From an uncultured Verrucomicrobiota bacterium (GTDB taxonomy: Bacteria; Verrucomicrobiota; Verrucomicrobiia; Limisphaerales; AAA164-E04): a DNA stretch of 36,738 nt. Positions 8,052-16,650 of the stretch are shown here, piece by piece. Both the position numbers and the translations under genes were made by a program. The number at the start of each line of letters is the position of its first letter. Position 1 is the stretch's first letter. The stretch lies in the NCBI GenBank assembly GCA_913061285.1, contig CAJXVR010000032.1, forward strand, positions 1 to 36,738, given 5' to 3'. The notes under the pieces were generated by a model. That model did not search any database, was not told where the DNA came from, and was given only the letters and a program-made list of their open reading frames with translations.

Positions 8052-9278
8052 ATGAAATCGCTCGATCACCTCTACACTCAGCTCACTCGGCCAACCTCGG
8101 CAAAGCTTGTCCTGCTCGTTCTCGACGGCTTGGGAGATTTGGCGGGCAAAGAGGAAGGGTATTTGACGCCGCTCGAGGCTGCGTCGACTCCTCACCTTGA
8201 TGATCTCACGCAGGATTCTGCCTTGGGGCGCATGAATCCGGTAGCTCCGGGGATCACTCCCGGTAATGGTCCCGGGCAGCTCGGATTATTTGGCTACGAT
8301 CCGGTCGAGTATCAAATCGGACGCGGCGTGATTGAAGCCCTGGGGCTGGGGCTCGAACTGAAACCTGGTGACCTCGCGGCACGGGCGAATTTTTGCACCT
8401 TAGATGCCGATGGGATCGTTTCAGACCGGCGAGCGGGTCGAATTGATTCGAACCATTGTGAGCGTCTTTGTGCTCTCCTATCGGAGCAGATCAAACGGAT
8501 CGACGATATTGATGTGATCTTTCGCTCGGGCAGAGGGCACCGATTCGTTGTGGTTTTCCGAGGTCCTGGATTGGATGGGCCATTGACAGACTCCGATCCG
8601 CATTGTGATGGGAGGTCAGTGGGGCGTGTTGAGCCCGTGCAGGCGGACTGTGAGGGTGCGAAGAAGGCGGTAGCCATCCTTGCTAAATTCAATGAGCGGG
8701 CCTTGTCGATTCTTGCTTCAGACTCGAAGGCAAACGGAGTCTTGATGCGTGGAATTGCGGCTCGCCCCAATCTCCCGACCTTTGAAGAACGGTATCGGCT
8801 TCGGGCATCGGCTCTGGCTGTACATCCCCTGTATCAGGGATTAGGGCAACTCGTTGGCATGCGAACGGAGCACGGCCTAGAAGGGATAGAATCCCAATTT
8901 CGGAGATATCTCGACACCTACGAGAAGTACGATTATTTTTTTATTCATTACCGTTACACAGGTATTTTTGGAGCCGAGGGGCAATTCGAGGCGAAGAAAA
9001 AGGCGATTGAAGATCTGGATGCTGCCTTGCCGGTGCTCTTGAGTAAACGCCCGGATGTGCTCGCGATTACCGGAGACCACTCGTCCCCCTGTCTCGTTCA
9101 GGGGCATTCGTGGCATCCACAACCCGTATTGTTGAATTCGCCATTTTCTGGGTCCGATAAATTGGACCGGTTCACTGAGACGACGGCTAACCTGGGGTCA
9201 CTTGGCGTGTTTGACGCAAAATACTTAATCCGTCTAATGCAGGCGAATGCGCGAATGCTGGGTAAATTTGGCGCGTAG
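8052..9278 (+). CDS. ApgM-family phosphoglycerate mutase, active site degenerate
   Basis: The 408-residue protein matches bacterial ApgM-type cofactor-independent phosphoglycerate mutase, an alkaline-phosphatase-superfamily enzyme, along its whole length. Seen motifs are LLVLDGLGDL (D25), FGYDPVEYQIGRGV, NFCTLDADG, DRRAGRI, TGDHSSP (D342, H343) and GHSWHPQPVLL (H352). Three expected residues differ. The phospho-acceptor serine in PGSGPGHL is Asn here (PGNGPGQL, N72), and the metal ligands in KKTDxAGEDG are replaced (YTGIFGAEG, G304 and A308). The protein may be inactive as a mutase, regulatory, or altered in chemistry. The frame is intact and fold residues are kept, so it is not an ordinary pseudogene. 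Confidence 0.85.
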   Translation: MKSLDHLYTQLTRPTSAKLVLLVLDGLGDLAGKEEGYLTPLEAASTPHLDDLTQDSALGRMNPVAPGITPGNGPGQLGLFGYDPVEYQIGRGVIEALGLGLELKPGDLAARANFCTLDADGIVSDRRAGRIDSNHCERLCALLSEQIKRIDDIDVIFRSGRGHRFVVVFRGPGLDGPLTDSDPHCDGRSVGRVEPVQADCEGAKKAVAILAKFNERALSILASDSKANGVLMRGIAARPNLPTFEERYRLRASALAVHPLYQGLGQLVGMRTEHGLEGIESQFRRYLDTYEKYDYFFIHYRYTGIFGAEGQFEAKKKAIEDLDAALPVLLSKRPDVLAITGDHSSPCLVQGHSWHPQPVLLNSPFSGSDKLDRFTETTANLGSLGVFDAKYLIRLMQANARMLGKFGA

Positions 9279-9325
9279 AATCGAACAGTTTGAAATTTAG
9301 TAGAGAGAACGAAACGAAGGGATAA

Positions 9326-10078
9326 ATGAAGGCGGTTATTCTAGCAGCAGGGAAGGGAACACGCATGGGGGATCTGACGTCGGCTCTTCCCAAGCCAATG
9401 TTAAAAGTGCACGGGAAACCGATTCTCGAGCATATTATCGAAGGACTCGTAGGGGCTGGTGTCGATGGCGTTTGCGTCATCACGGGATGGAAAGCGGAGG
9501 TGATCGAATCCTATTTCGGTGATGGCTCTCAATGGAATACCTCCATCAGCTACGTGCGCCAGGAAGTGCAGGATGGGACGGGAAAAGCGCCGGAGTTAGC
9601 CAAGGAATTCGTCGGTGATGACAGTTTCATCCTCACCTATGGGGATATTCTCGTACCTGGGGAAACCTATCAGGAAATGGTGTCGCGGTTTTCTGAACAA
9701 GCGTTTTCTGGTTTGCTGACGGTGACTGAAGGGGAGGATGTGACGAAAGGTGGAATCAACTTTTTCGACGATCAGTTTTGTCTCACTCGACTAGTTGAGA
9801 AGCCCTCGCTAGAGCAAGTGCAGGCCTTAAAGGACGAGGGCATCCTCCGCGCCGGTGATCCCGTCTATTACAATGCAGGGATCTACATCTTCCAACCCTG
9901 CGTCTTTGAGTTTACTGCCAAGCTTGAGAAATCACCAAGGGATGAGTACGAGCTTACCGATGCGATTCAGGCGATGGTGGAATCCCGTCTCTCGATCGCG
10001 GGGCATGTGATCGCTGGACGTTGGGTCGATGTACGGGATCCGTCCGTGCTCGCTCAATTGGAAGCAGAATCTGTATAG
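9326..10078 (+). CDS. Sugar nucleotidyltransferase
   Basis: This single-domain NTP-transferase of 250 residues joins a sugar-1-phosphate to a nucleotide, giving an activated sugar for surface polysaccharide or similar synthesis. The signature loop AAGKGTRMGDLTSALPKPML lies at residues 7-26. FILTYGDIL carries the metal-binding aspartate, and LVEKP and YYNAGIYIF form the sugar pocket. There is no C-terminal left-handed helix, so it is not GlmU-like in full. AAGGGA lies 7-12 bases before ATG 9326. It ends ahead of a clear terminator at 10152-10184. The sugar and nucleotide are unknown. Confidence 0.9.
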   Translation: MKAVILAAGKGTRMGDLTSALPKPMLKVHGKPILEHIIEGLVGAGVDGVCVITGWKAEVIESYFGDGSQWNTSISYVRQEVQDGTGKAPELAKEFVGDDSFILTYGDILVPGETYQEMVSRFSEQAFSGLLTVTEGEDVTKGGINFFDDQFCLTRLVEKPSLEQVQALKDEGILRAGDPVYYNAGIYIFQPCVFEFTAKLEKSPRDEYELTDAIQAMVESRLSIAGHVIAGRWVDVRDPSVLAQLEAESV

Positions 10079-10697
10079 CGACAGGCGAATCTCTTCTGTC
10101 GCGTTTGTGTTTCAAATGTAGATTTAGTTACTCTTCACTAGCGACATTTCAAGCGCCTTTATCTGAGCGATAAAGGCGCTTTTTCATTCTGTGATTTCGG
10201 AAAATTACACTCCAGAAGCGTCATGGGCACTCCTTTGTCGAGGGGGGGCTCCTTCCTGAGAAGAAAGAGCTTGTGAATGCTCAATGATTATTCTTAGGTC
10301 AAATCGACGGCGGTAGGTTTGAGATGCAATCCGATTCGGAGAGAGTAAAAGAACGGCCATGTGGGAAAACACGTCTAGGTAGGGCTGGCGGGAGGAATTG
10401 ATGACTCGGCTTGAGTGTGATCATTCAAGAGGGGTTAGCTTCCGAGGTTCGACGAAAGTTGGATCGGACGCCTGTTTATTGAGTCGTTGGTCGGCTGAGT
10501 TTGACTGACGCTTAGGTGGCAGTGTCTGAGACATTGGGACTCTGATGCTAAGTCGCATTATTTTCACTTTGGTACATTTTTATAGACCTCCAATTGGGGT
10601 TGAATGGAGAACTGCTGCTAGTGGATTACCATTTTTGAGAAGGGTATAGCAGTTGCTTCGTCTATTTCAGCGTAAATGAGAATAGTGAGGTAAACGA
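10079..10697. other. 619-bp intergenic region
   Basis: Apart from the terminator at 10152-10184 I find no gene here. No frame has coding character on either strand. Two small imperfect palindromes occur, CTTGA...TCAAG at 10410-10429 and TGTCTGAGACA at 10524-10534. A long leader or promoter region for the HTH gene at 10698 is the likeliest content. Confidence 0.6.
10152..10184 (+). terminator. Rho-independent terminator
   Basis: AGCGCCTTTATC (10152-10163) pairs perfectly with GATAAAGGCGCT (10169-10180) around a TGAGC loop, followed by a run of T to 10184. It ends the nucleotidyltransferase transcript, 74 bases after its stop. Confidence 0.93.
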
Positions 10698-11153
10698 ATG
10701 ATACGACAAATCGGTGACAATGTGGTGTATGAAGATCCACGTCGGGTAGGTTATCCCGTGGATATGGAAGTCTTAGCGAAAGAGGCTAATTATCGGGTCG
10801 CCCGTTTGGGCGAATTGCTTGGGCTTTCACCGCGAACCTTGCAGCGATATTTCATTGCTGGCTTGGGGGTCAAACCGAAGTATTGGCTTCGAGAACAGCG
10901 GATGCGAAATCTGTATCAACTGTTGTCAGACGGTAAGAGTCTTGATGAGGCAGCAGCTCGGGTTGGGTTGCAACGGTACGATTACTTGGCGAGAGAAGTG
11001 CGCTTTTTTGAGGGAATCACTCCTGAAGAATTGTTCCTAGAAGCAGAGAACAATGATGACGCGACGACGACGATGCAGCTTCCCCAGAGAGAAGCTGGCG
11101 GTGGGTTGGTAGCTCCAAATTCAGAAGCTTCGGAATCGTCCTCGTCGATTTAG
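10698..11153 (+). CDS. Small AraC-type helix-turn-helix protein
   Basis: The 151-residue product has the AraC/XylS DNA-binding domain at about residues 25-112. LGELLGLSPRTLQRYF forms the first helix-turn-helix, and LDEAAARVGLQRYDYLAREVRFFEGITPEE the second. There is no ligand-binding or receiver domain: only about 24 residues precede the HTH, and a low-complexity Ser/Glu tail follows it. GAGGT at 10687-10691 precedes ATG 10698. It is probably a DNA-binding regulator whose activity depends on abundance or a partner. Its targets are not visible. A terminator follows at 11187-11221, so it is a single-gene unit. Confidence 0.85.
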   Translation: MIRQIGDNVVYEDPRRVGYPVDMEVLAKEANYRVARLGELLGLSPRTLQRYFIAGLGVKPKYWLREQRMRNLYQLLSDGKSLDEAAARVGLQRYDYLAREVRFFEGITPEELFLEAENNDDATTTMQLPQREAGGGLVAPNSEASESSSSI

Positions 11154-11186
11154 CTTAATTACCAGAGACTTGTCGTTTTGATTTCT

Positions 11187-11221
11187 CCTTCAGCCGTGAT
11201 CCCGCGGCTGAAGGTTTTTTT
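11187..11221 (+). terminator. Rho-independent terminator
   Basis: CCTTCAGCCG (11187-11196) pairs with CGGCTGAAGG (11205-11214) around an 8-base loop, followed by seven T. It lies 34 bases after the HTH gene stop. Its position also shows that the CPBP gene cannot start upstream of it. Confidence 0.93.
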
Positions 11222-11282
11222 GTTCAGATTTCAGGTTCGAAACCTTTCGACATTTAATCGGTCGTCCGGTAGGGCTCTTGGC

Positions 11283-12125
11283 ATGACGGAATCGGACGTG
11301 CCGGAATCTTCAGAGTCGACGCTTGAATCCACCAGGTCCTTTCCTGGTAGCCGCTTGGCTTGGGCGATACACCTCGTTATCTTGGGTGCTTATCCTCTAG
11401 TCATGGCGGCCCTTTCATTTTCGTCTGGAGAGGGCGATGGCGGTGCGGCATTGAGTCCTTCATTGGGACAGCTCTTTGCCGTTGTTGTATCGGAGCTCGT
11501 TCTCTTCTCGCTGTGGTTTGGAGCGGCCTGGTGGTTTTCTCGCGTGAGTTTGCAAGGGTTACTCTTTCGTTGGAACCATGCCTTGTTCACGCCGGTGTAT
11601 GGATTTCTCTACTCCATTGGGTTGCGGGTGGGTGTTGGGATTGCCGTTCTGGCGACCTTGCTGGTGATCGCTGGCATCGGGGGGGAGAGTATCGATGAAA
11701 TCGCCGATGGCTTTCGACCCGACGTTGGAAAGGTCGTTGATACCGATCAATTGGGTTCCGATCCGGTCTATCTTGCAGTGAACTGTACGATCGTCAGTTT
11801 CGTCCTCGCCGGGTTCCGGGAAGAGCTTTGGCGGGTAGGAATGATTGTCGCCTTGTTCGCCTTATTTCCACGCCTCGATCAATCTGTTAAAGGGAGGCTA
11901 GCTGCCATTGCGTTTGTCGCCGTCCTATTTGGACTTGGTCATGCTGTCCAAGGTGCAGGCGCGGTGGTTATGACAGCGCTGCTTGGCTTGGGGCTCGGAG
12001 GCATCATAGTTTATCATCGATCAATCTGGGAGGCTGTGATCGCCCATGGCTTTTTCGATGCGTCTTCCTTTTTCATGATCTTTGTGATCAAGCGGTATTT
12101 CGCCGAGCTTGTGCCAGGGCTCTAG
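11283..12125 (+). CDS. CPBP-family intramembrane protease
   Basis: This is a 280-residue polytopic membrane protein of the CPBP (Abi/Rce1-like) glutamic protease family. After a hydrophilic Ser/Glu-rich N-terminus, hydrophobic segments occur at about 24-46, 64-86, 100-132, 165-195, 206-220, 225-245 and 258-270. The three family motifs are present in order: REELWR (E180, E181), FGLGH (H220) and AHGFFD (H255, D259). They form the in-membrane active site. The start is ATG 11283; an upstream in-frame extension crosses a terminator and is unlikely. Substrates of bacterial members are mostly unknown. It has no bacteriocin neighbour. Confidence 0.87.
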   Translation: MTESDVPESSESTLESTRSFPGSRLAWAIHLVILGAYPLVMAALSFSSGEGDGGAALSPSLGQLFAVVVSELVLFSLWFGAAWWFSRVSLQGLLFRWNHALFTPVYGFLYSIGLRVGVGIAVLATLLVIAGIGGESIDEIADGFRPDVGKVVDTDQLGSDPVYLAVNCTIVSFVLAGFREELWRVGMIVALFALFPRLDQSVKGRLAAIAFVAVLFGLGHAVQGAGAVVMTALLGLGLGGIIVYHRSIWEAVIAHGFFDASSFFMIFVIKRYFAELVPGL

Positions 12126-12172
12126 GCTATTTCATTTACCCGCTTGAGGGCTTTCTGGTAGGTTCAACCGAT

Positions 12173-13420
12173 ATGGTAGTTTTCCGTCCATTTACGATGA
12201 TTTCGCGAACTCTTTCCGGGGCGCTGATCTTGCTTGGCCTTGGAGGCGATGCGGTGTTGGCCGACGACTGGCCTCAGTTTCGAGGCCCCAGGCACGATGG
12301 AATCTCTCTTGAGTCTTTGTCGCAGAAGAATTGGGCCGAGGCCCCTCCCAAAGAGATCTGGAGAGCGAAGGTCGGGATTGGTTTTTCGGCGGTGTCGGTT
12401 GCCAAAGGGAAGGTGATCACGAGTGGCCACATTGGCGGCGATGATGTGGTGCGAAGTTTTGATGAACAATCTGGGAAGCAGGTTTGGGAACATCGTTATG
12501 CCAGTGATATTGGGGCGATGTTCTACATCGGAGGCCCAGGTTCGACGCCTACGATTGATATCGAATCCGATACCGTTCTTGTTCTTGGAAAGTGGGGGGA
12601 GCTGTTTTGCTTGAAACTCACGGATGGATCCGTTGTTTGGAAGCGGCATCTGGCTAAGGAAGAATCGTTGGTGGTACCGGATTGGGGCTTTAGTGGTTCA
12701 GTTTTGAGGCTCGAGAATCGCTTGATTCTTAATCTTGGCGTGGCAGGGATGGCCATTGATTCGCGGACCGGGAAGACCCTCTGGCGTTCAGACGGTGCCG
12801 AGAGTGGCTACTCGACACCTGTGCCGTTTCGCGAGAAAGGAAAATCGCTAGTGATCGTCTCTTCAGGCGAGGGATATTCGGCGGTCGATACCAACACTGG
12901 ACAGCAAGAATGGTCCGTTCCTTGGTTAACTCGCTATGGTGTTAATGCCGCGGATCCGATTATCTGGAACGATAAGGTTTTCATTTCTTCTGGTTATCAA
13001 AAAGGGAGTGGGCTTTTTGAATTGGGAGATGGTGAATTGGAAATGATTTGGAAACAGCGAAAGTTCCGTGCTCAACAGAATGCGCCGGTTCGATTTGGAG
13101 ATTATCTGTATGGTTTTGATGGCGATAGCTCCTCTCGTGCGATGCTTAAATGCCTCTCATTGAAAACAGGTGAGATCGTCTGGGAAGACGAGACCTTTGG
13201 ATACGGCGCCCTATGTGGGGCTGATGGGCACTTGATCATTATATCGTCTGATGGCCGGCTGGGACTTGCTGAGGCTTCGCCTTCTGGGGTTGCAGCGAGT
13301 GTGACGCCATCGGTATTGCCGGCCGATTGTTGGACCGTGCCAGTGATCGCGAACGGGCGGCTTTACTGTCGCAATTCCAAGGGCAATCTCGTTGCCCTGG
13401 ACTTAATCCGAACTCGCTAA
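12173..13420 (+). CDS. Secreted PQQ-like beta-propeller protein
   Basis: The 415-residue protein has a signal peptide (hydrophobic segment GALILLGLGG, cleavage near VLADD) and opens the mature part with DWPQFRGPRHDGIS, the standard start of verrucomicrobial/planctomycetal PQQ-like repeat proteins. Several W-motif blades are visible, for example GKQVWEHR, SVVWKRH, GKTLWRSDG, GQQEWSVPW and GEIVWEDE. Most such proteins do not bind PQQ and have no assigned reaction. ATG 12197 (MISRTLSG) is an alternative start that suits the signal peptide better. A Gfo/Idh/MocA oxidoreductase follows 43 bases later on the same strand, and the two may act together in the periplasm. Confidence 0.88.
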   Translation: MVVFRPFTMISRTLSGALILLGLGGDAVLADDWPQFRGPRHDGISLESLSQKNWAEAPPKEIWRAKVGIGFSAVSVAKGKVITSGHIGGDDVVRSFDEQSGKQVWEHRYASDIGAMFYIGGPGSTPTIDIESDTVLVLGKWGELFCLKLTDGSVVWKRHLAKEESLVVPDWGFSGSVLRLENRLILNLGVAGMAIDSRTGKTLWRSDGAESGYSTPVPFREKGKSLVIVSSGEGYSAVDTNTGQQEWSVPWLTRYGVNAADPIIWNDKVFISSGYQKGSGLFELGDGELEMIWKQRKFRAQQNAPVRFGDYLYGFDGDSSSRAMLKCLSLKTGEIVWEDETFGYGALCGADGHLIIISSDGRLGLAEASPSGVAASVTPSVLPADCWTVPVIANGRLYCRNSKGNLVALDLIRTR

Positions 13421-13463
13421 GAAACGAATGGTGTTAGCCGTTTAAGGAGGCATTCGAAGAGTC

Positions 13464-14789
13464 ATGAAAACAGGACGAAGAACATTCATAAAGACAGCCA
13501 GCCTTGCGGGGGCTTCCTTCATTCCTATGCCTCTACTGGGGGCGGGGCCGGCGAAGCGATATCGAACGGCTTTGATAGGATGTGGCTGGTGGGGAACCAA
13601 TATTCTGCGGGAAGCGATGGCCGCCGGGCAGAGCAAGGTTGTGGGGCTTTGTGATGTTTATCGGCGTCCGCTTCAGGTGACGGCCGATGAGGTGGAAGGT
13701 GCCTCGGGAGATCAACCGCAATTGTTTGATGATTACCGAGAAATGCTCGCAAAGGTTCGCCCGGAGATTGTGATTATCGCAACGCCGGATCATTGGCACG
13801 CCATGCCCTGTATTGATGCGTTGAAATCGGGTGCTCATGTGTTTGTGGAAAAACCGACAAGTCATACGATCGGGGAAAGCCAGGCGATGCTTGCAGCTGC
13901 GGAGGCAGGAGATCGGATCGTCCAAGTTGGGTTGCACCGTAGGATTGGTCCTCATCATGTCTCGGGCATGGAGTTCCTTAGGTCGGGAAAAGTCGGGGAA
14001 ATTGGCATGGTGCGCATGTTTGTAACGGGAGGCGCAGGAGGGAAGGAAACTCCCAGTCCTAATTCCAGAGTGCCTACGGGGATGAACTGGGATCTATGGT
14101 GTGGGCCGGCTCCAAAGAGAGCTTACAATAGAAAACTGAGTCCCGGCGGGTGGCGGAATTTTTTGGATTATGCTAATGGCACCTTAGGGGATTGGGGGGT
14201 GCATTGGTTAGATCAAGTTCTCTGGTGGACGGATGAGCGGTATCCGAAGTCTGTCTATTCGACGGGAGGGCGCCCCATTCTTGGAGCGGCCGTGGCCACG
14301 GAGACCGAATCAACCACCGATGCTCCAGATTCTCAGGTCGCTGTCTATGAATTCGAATCGTTTACCGCAACCTGGGAACACCGCAAGTTTGCGGGGAATC
14401 AATCTGAGAAGCATCGGATTGGCGCTTACTTTTACGGGACAAAAGGGGTGTTCCATATGGGGTGGCGGGATGGATGGACCTTCTATCCGAAGGGCAATAG
14501 CGATTCTCCCGTGCATGGGAATCCTGACTTTAGCGATAAGAAGGATGGCAATAATCTAAAACAATTGTGGCAGGATTTTCTGATCGGAATCGAACGAAGA
14601 ACCCAGCCTGTGGCCAACTTAGAGGTGGCTCATAGATCATCGGTGCTGCCGCTGCTTGGTATGCTGTCGTACAAGCTTGGGCGAAGTGTTAGGTGGGATG
14701 GGGACCGAGAGCAGATCATCGGGGACTCCGAGGCAAACGCCCTATTACGTCGCGACTATCGAACGCCTTGGGTCTATCCGGACGCTTAG
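13464..14789 (+). CDS. Tat-exported Gfo/Idh/MocA oxidoreductase
   Basis: The 441-residue protein has a twin-arginine signal (GRRTFIKTASLAGASFIP) and then an NAD(P)-binding Rossmann domain (ALIGCGWWGTNIL). The dehydrogenase motif EKPTSH and the C-terminal alpha/beta domain (GMNWDLWCGPAP, LDYANGTLGDWGVHWLDQ) place it among the exported GFO/IDH/MocA proteins common in Verrucomicrobiota and Planctomycetes. These typically act on sugars or inositols with tightly bound cofactor. Ribosome-binding AAGGAGG lies at 13444-13450, though 13 bases from ATG 13464. It follows the PQQ-like gene and converges on the YHYH gene with 11 bases between. The substrate is unknown. Confidence 0.92.
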   Translation: MKTGRRTFIKTASLAGASFIPMPLLGAGPAKRYRTALIGCGWWGTNILREAMAAGQSKVVGLCDVYRRPLQVTADEVEGASGDQPQLFDDYREMLAKVRPEIVIIATPDHWHAMPCIDALKSGAHVFVEKPTSHTIGESQAMLAAAEAGDRIVQVGLHRRIGPHHVSGMEFLRSGKVGEIGMVRMFVTGGAGGKETPSPNSRVPTGMNWDLWCGPAPKRAYNRKLSPGGWRNFLDYANGTLGDWGVHWLDQVLWWTDERYPKSVYSTGGRPILGAAVATETESTTDAPDSQVAVYEFESFTATWEHRKFAGNQSEKHRIGAYFYGTKGVFHMGWRDGWTFYPKGNSDSPVHGNPDFSDKKDGNNLKQLWQDFLIGIERRTQPVANLEVAHRSSVLPLLGMLSYKLGRSVRWDGDREQIIGDSEANALLRRDYRTPWVYPDA

Positions 14790-14800
14790 GTAACGGCGAC

Positions 14801-16381
14801 TCATCGGCGCCGCCGTCCTCTCGGGCCTTGTTGTCCACTACGGGGTCCCCTGGTACGTCGATTCTTGGTGTCAAGGGTGCCCCAGTAGCCACCGATAATG
14901 TGTGGGAACGAGCCAGGTGTGACATGGTAATGCCATCCTCGAGAATCGTCGAAGTGAACGTTAAACTCGTTGAGTGGGTTGGTGGCTGAGTTTTTTGCCA
15001 TAATGTTCGTGTCTTCGTAGGGGCCGTAAATGGGGAACCCGTCGAAGGCGAAACCGATCAAGGGGGAGTGTCGTTCTCCGTTATCCGCCCAAGGTGATTT
15101 TACGCAGACTGGGTATTTGTGGTAGTGATACTGAGAGTTGGGAGCGGGATGTCCGCAGCAACGATCCAATCGCCAGACGGCATCCTCGTTTCTTTCCATG
15201 TCGTAGGGGTTGAAGAAGACCACGCCATTTACGGCGACTCCGATAGGCCCTCCCGGGAGGGCATTGTTTGCGTTGCCAGGAGTCATTGCGACCCTTCCCG
15301 GATTTGATTTTGGCGAGAGTGGAAGATGCCAGGTGCTTGCCATTTCTTGAATGTGATTGGGGTTCCCGTCTAGAGAACGCCAAAAATCAGGGAAGTAGGC
15401 GGTCGGATGGTTTGGGAGGTTGTGGGACTGAAGGATGAGATGGTCCTTTGTGAATGTGACGGTGACGTTGTCGGGGACGTGTCGAGCTTGCTTGACCAGG
15501 GTGCCGCTGGCGTCGTAGTAGCCGTCACGAAGCCAGGCTGAGGTGTTGTCCACGAAGGGGGCTTCAAGCCGGTCGCTCAAATAAAGTAGCCGATTGACAT
15601 TGGTATGGTCAAATCTCTTTGGGACCCTTCGGCTCAGATGCGACGGATCGTAATACCATCGGCCACCAAGCGGAACGAGGGATTGAAGCGCCCTCTGGCT
15701 AACGATCGCTTCTTTGGCACGAAAGTGGCCTGGTGGAGCAATGGCTTGGAGGTTGAATTCTCGAATCCAGAATTCTGCGTTTTCGCCCGTGCCATTGCCA
15801 TGACTGAAACCGGCGCTTAGCCGAAGCGTGTTGATTTGTGGAAAGGGGGTCCGGAATTCCATCTCATACGTTCTCCATGTGCCGGTTCCCAGCGACCTAT
15901 TGGTGCCTGGATCTCTCAAGTCCTTGCGTTCCTGGCGGACTTGCGAGAACAGCCGACGTTTGATCCTATCAAGTGGATCTGATCGTTTTGCGCCAAAGAA
16001 CTCGACCTGAAGAAAGAGGTCCTCCATTTCGACGGAGAAATTCGATTGCGCCAACGCGCGGATTTGAAGTTTGAACCACCGATGTGAGGTAGTGGCGACG
16101 TTTGAAACCTCCGTCGAGACCATTCCACTTCGCTGCTTGCTGGAGCCTTCGGTTGCGGACGACAGGAACCGAATTCCTTTTCCAGAATACTCGAGATGGG
16201 GCTCTCCCAGCTGACCGTAGACGGCGTCTCCGGTGAGGAGATACCCTTGGGGCCGGTTTGAATCTCCGGGCTCGGGTGTGAACCTTGGGTTGGAGACTAG
16301 GGCTGCGTGTGCCCAGCTGAGGAGCATCGGCGCGCTGAAAATGATGCTCGCGATTCGATAGATGACTGAAGGGGCGTTCAT
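14801..16381 (-). CDS. Secreted YHYH-domain protein
   Basis: A 526-residue exported protein with an N-terminal hydrophobic signal (IASIIFSAPMLLSWAHA) and an N-terminal beta-sandwich-like half of about 230 residues. The C-terminal half is a YHYH domain: CCGHPAPNSQYHYHKYP, GFAFDGFPIYGPYED, and RGWHYHVTPGSFPHIIGGYWG. The repeated His, Tyr and Gly suggest metal binding, but no reaction is established for this family as far as I know. The C-terminus is very basic (GPRSGQQGPRGRRRR). It is transcribed towards the oxidoreductase and divergently from the inositol oxygenase gene. Confidence 0.87.
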   Translation of the reverse strand: MNAPSVIYRIASIIFSAPMLLSWAHAALVSNPRFTPEPGDSNRPQGYLLTGDAVYGQLGEPHLEYSGKGIRFLSSATEGSSKQRSGMVSTEVSNVATTSHRWFKLQIRALAQSNFSVEMEDLFLQVEFFGAKRSDPLDRIKRRLFSQVRQERKDLRDPGTNRSLGTGTWRTYEMEFRTPFPQINTLRLSAGFSHGNGTGENAEFWIREFNLQAIAPPGHFRAKEAIVSQRALQSLVPLGGRWYYDPSHLSRRVPKRFDHTNVNRLLYLSDRLEAPFVDNTSAWLRDGYYDASGTLVKQARHVPDNVTVTFTKDHLILQSHNLPNHPTAYFPDFWRSLDGNPNHIQEMASTWHLPLSPKSNPGRVAMTPGNANNALPGGPIGVAVNGVVFFNPYDMERNEDAVWRLDRCCGHPAPNSQYHYHKYPVCVKSPWADNGERHSPLIGFAFDGFPIYGPYEDTNIMAKNSATNPLNEFNVHFDDSRGWHYHVTPGSFPHIIGGYWGTLDTKNRRTRGPRSGQQGPRGRRRR

Positions 16382-16481
16382 GGTCTTTTGATAACTGTTC
16401 GGTAGCTCTGATTGAAGCTGGCTGAGGAGCCTTCGGGTAAAAACTACCGAGCGCTTGTCCTTTGTCGTTCAATGAAATGGA

Positions 16482-16493
16482 CGGGAATTCCCG
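16482..16493. promoter_or_regulatory. 12-bp perfect palindrome in a divergent promoter region
   Basis: CGGGAATTCCCG lies between the divergently transcribed YHYH gene and the inositol oxygenase gene. It could be an operator, but a single copy of this length may be chance. Confidence 0.22.
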
Positions 16494-16622
16494 GGCATCG
16501 GTTACAGCAACTCAGCGGCATGGCTCGTGTGACTGCCAGGTCGAGAAATGTCTGGGAAGAAAAAGCCTGACAAAAACCCGTTGAACGGCGCAGGATGGGA
16601 CTTTCTTCAAGTGCTTGGAAAG

Positions 16623-16639
16623 TTGTCAGCGTCTGACAA
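16623..16639. promoter_or_regulatory. Inverted repeat, candidate operator of the uronate block
   Basis: TTGTCAG-CGT-CTGACAA is a perfect 7-bp inverted repeat ending 11 bases before the ATG of the inositol oxygenase gene. A further CTGACAA half-site lies at 16567-16573. The form is typical of repressor sites. Transcribed, it would also be a small hairpin covering part of the ribosome-binding region. No regulator gene for it is in the window apart from the distant HTH gene at 10698. Confidence 0.45.
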
Positions 16640-16650
16640 GAGTGAAATCT

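Noticed and set aside
11178-11282. TTG-initiated extension of the CPBP gene
   Set aside because: It would begin before the HTH gene terminator hairpin, which would sit inside the coding sequence.
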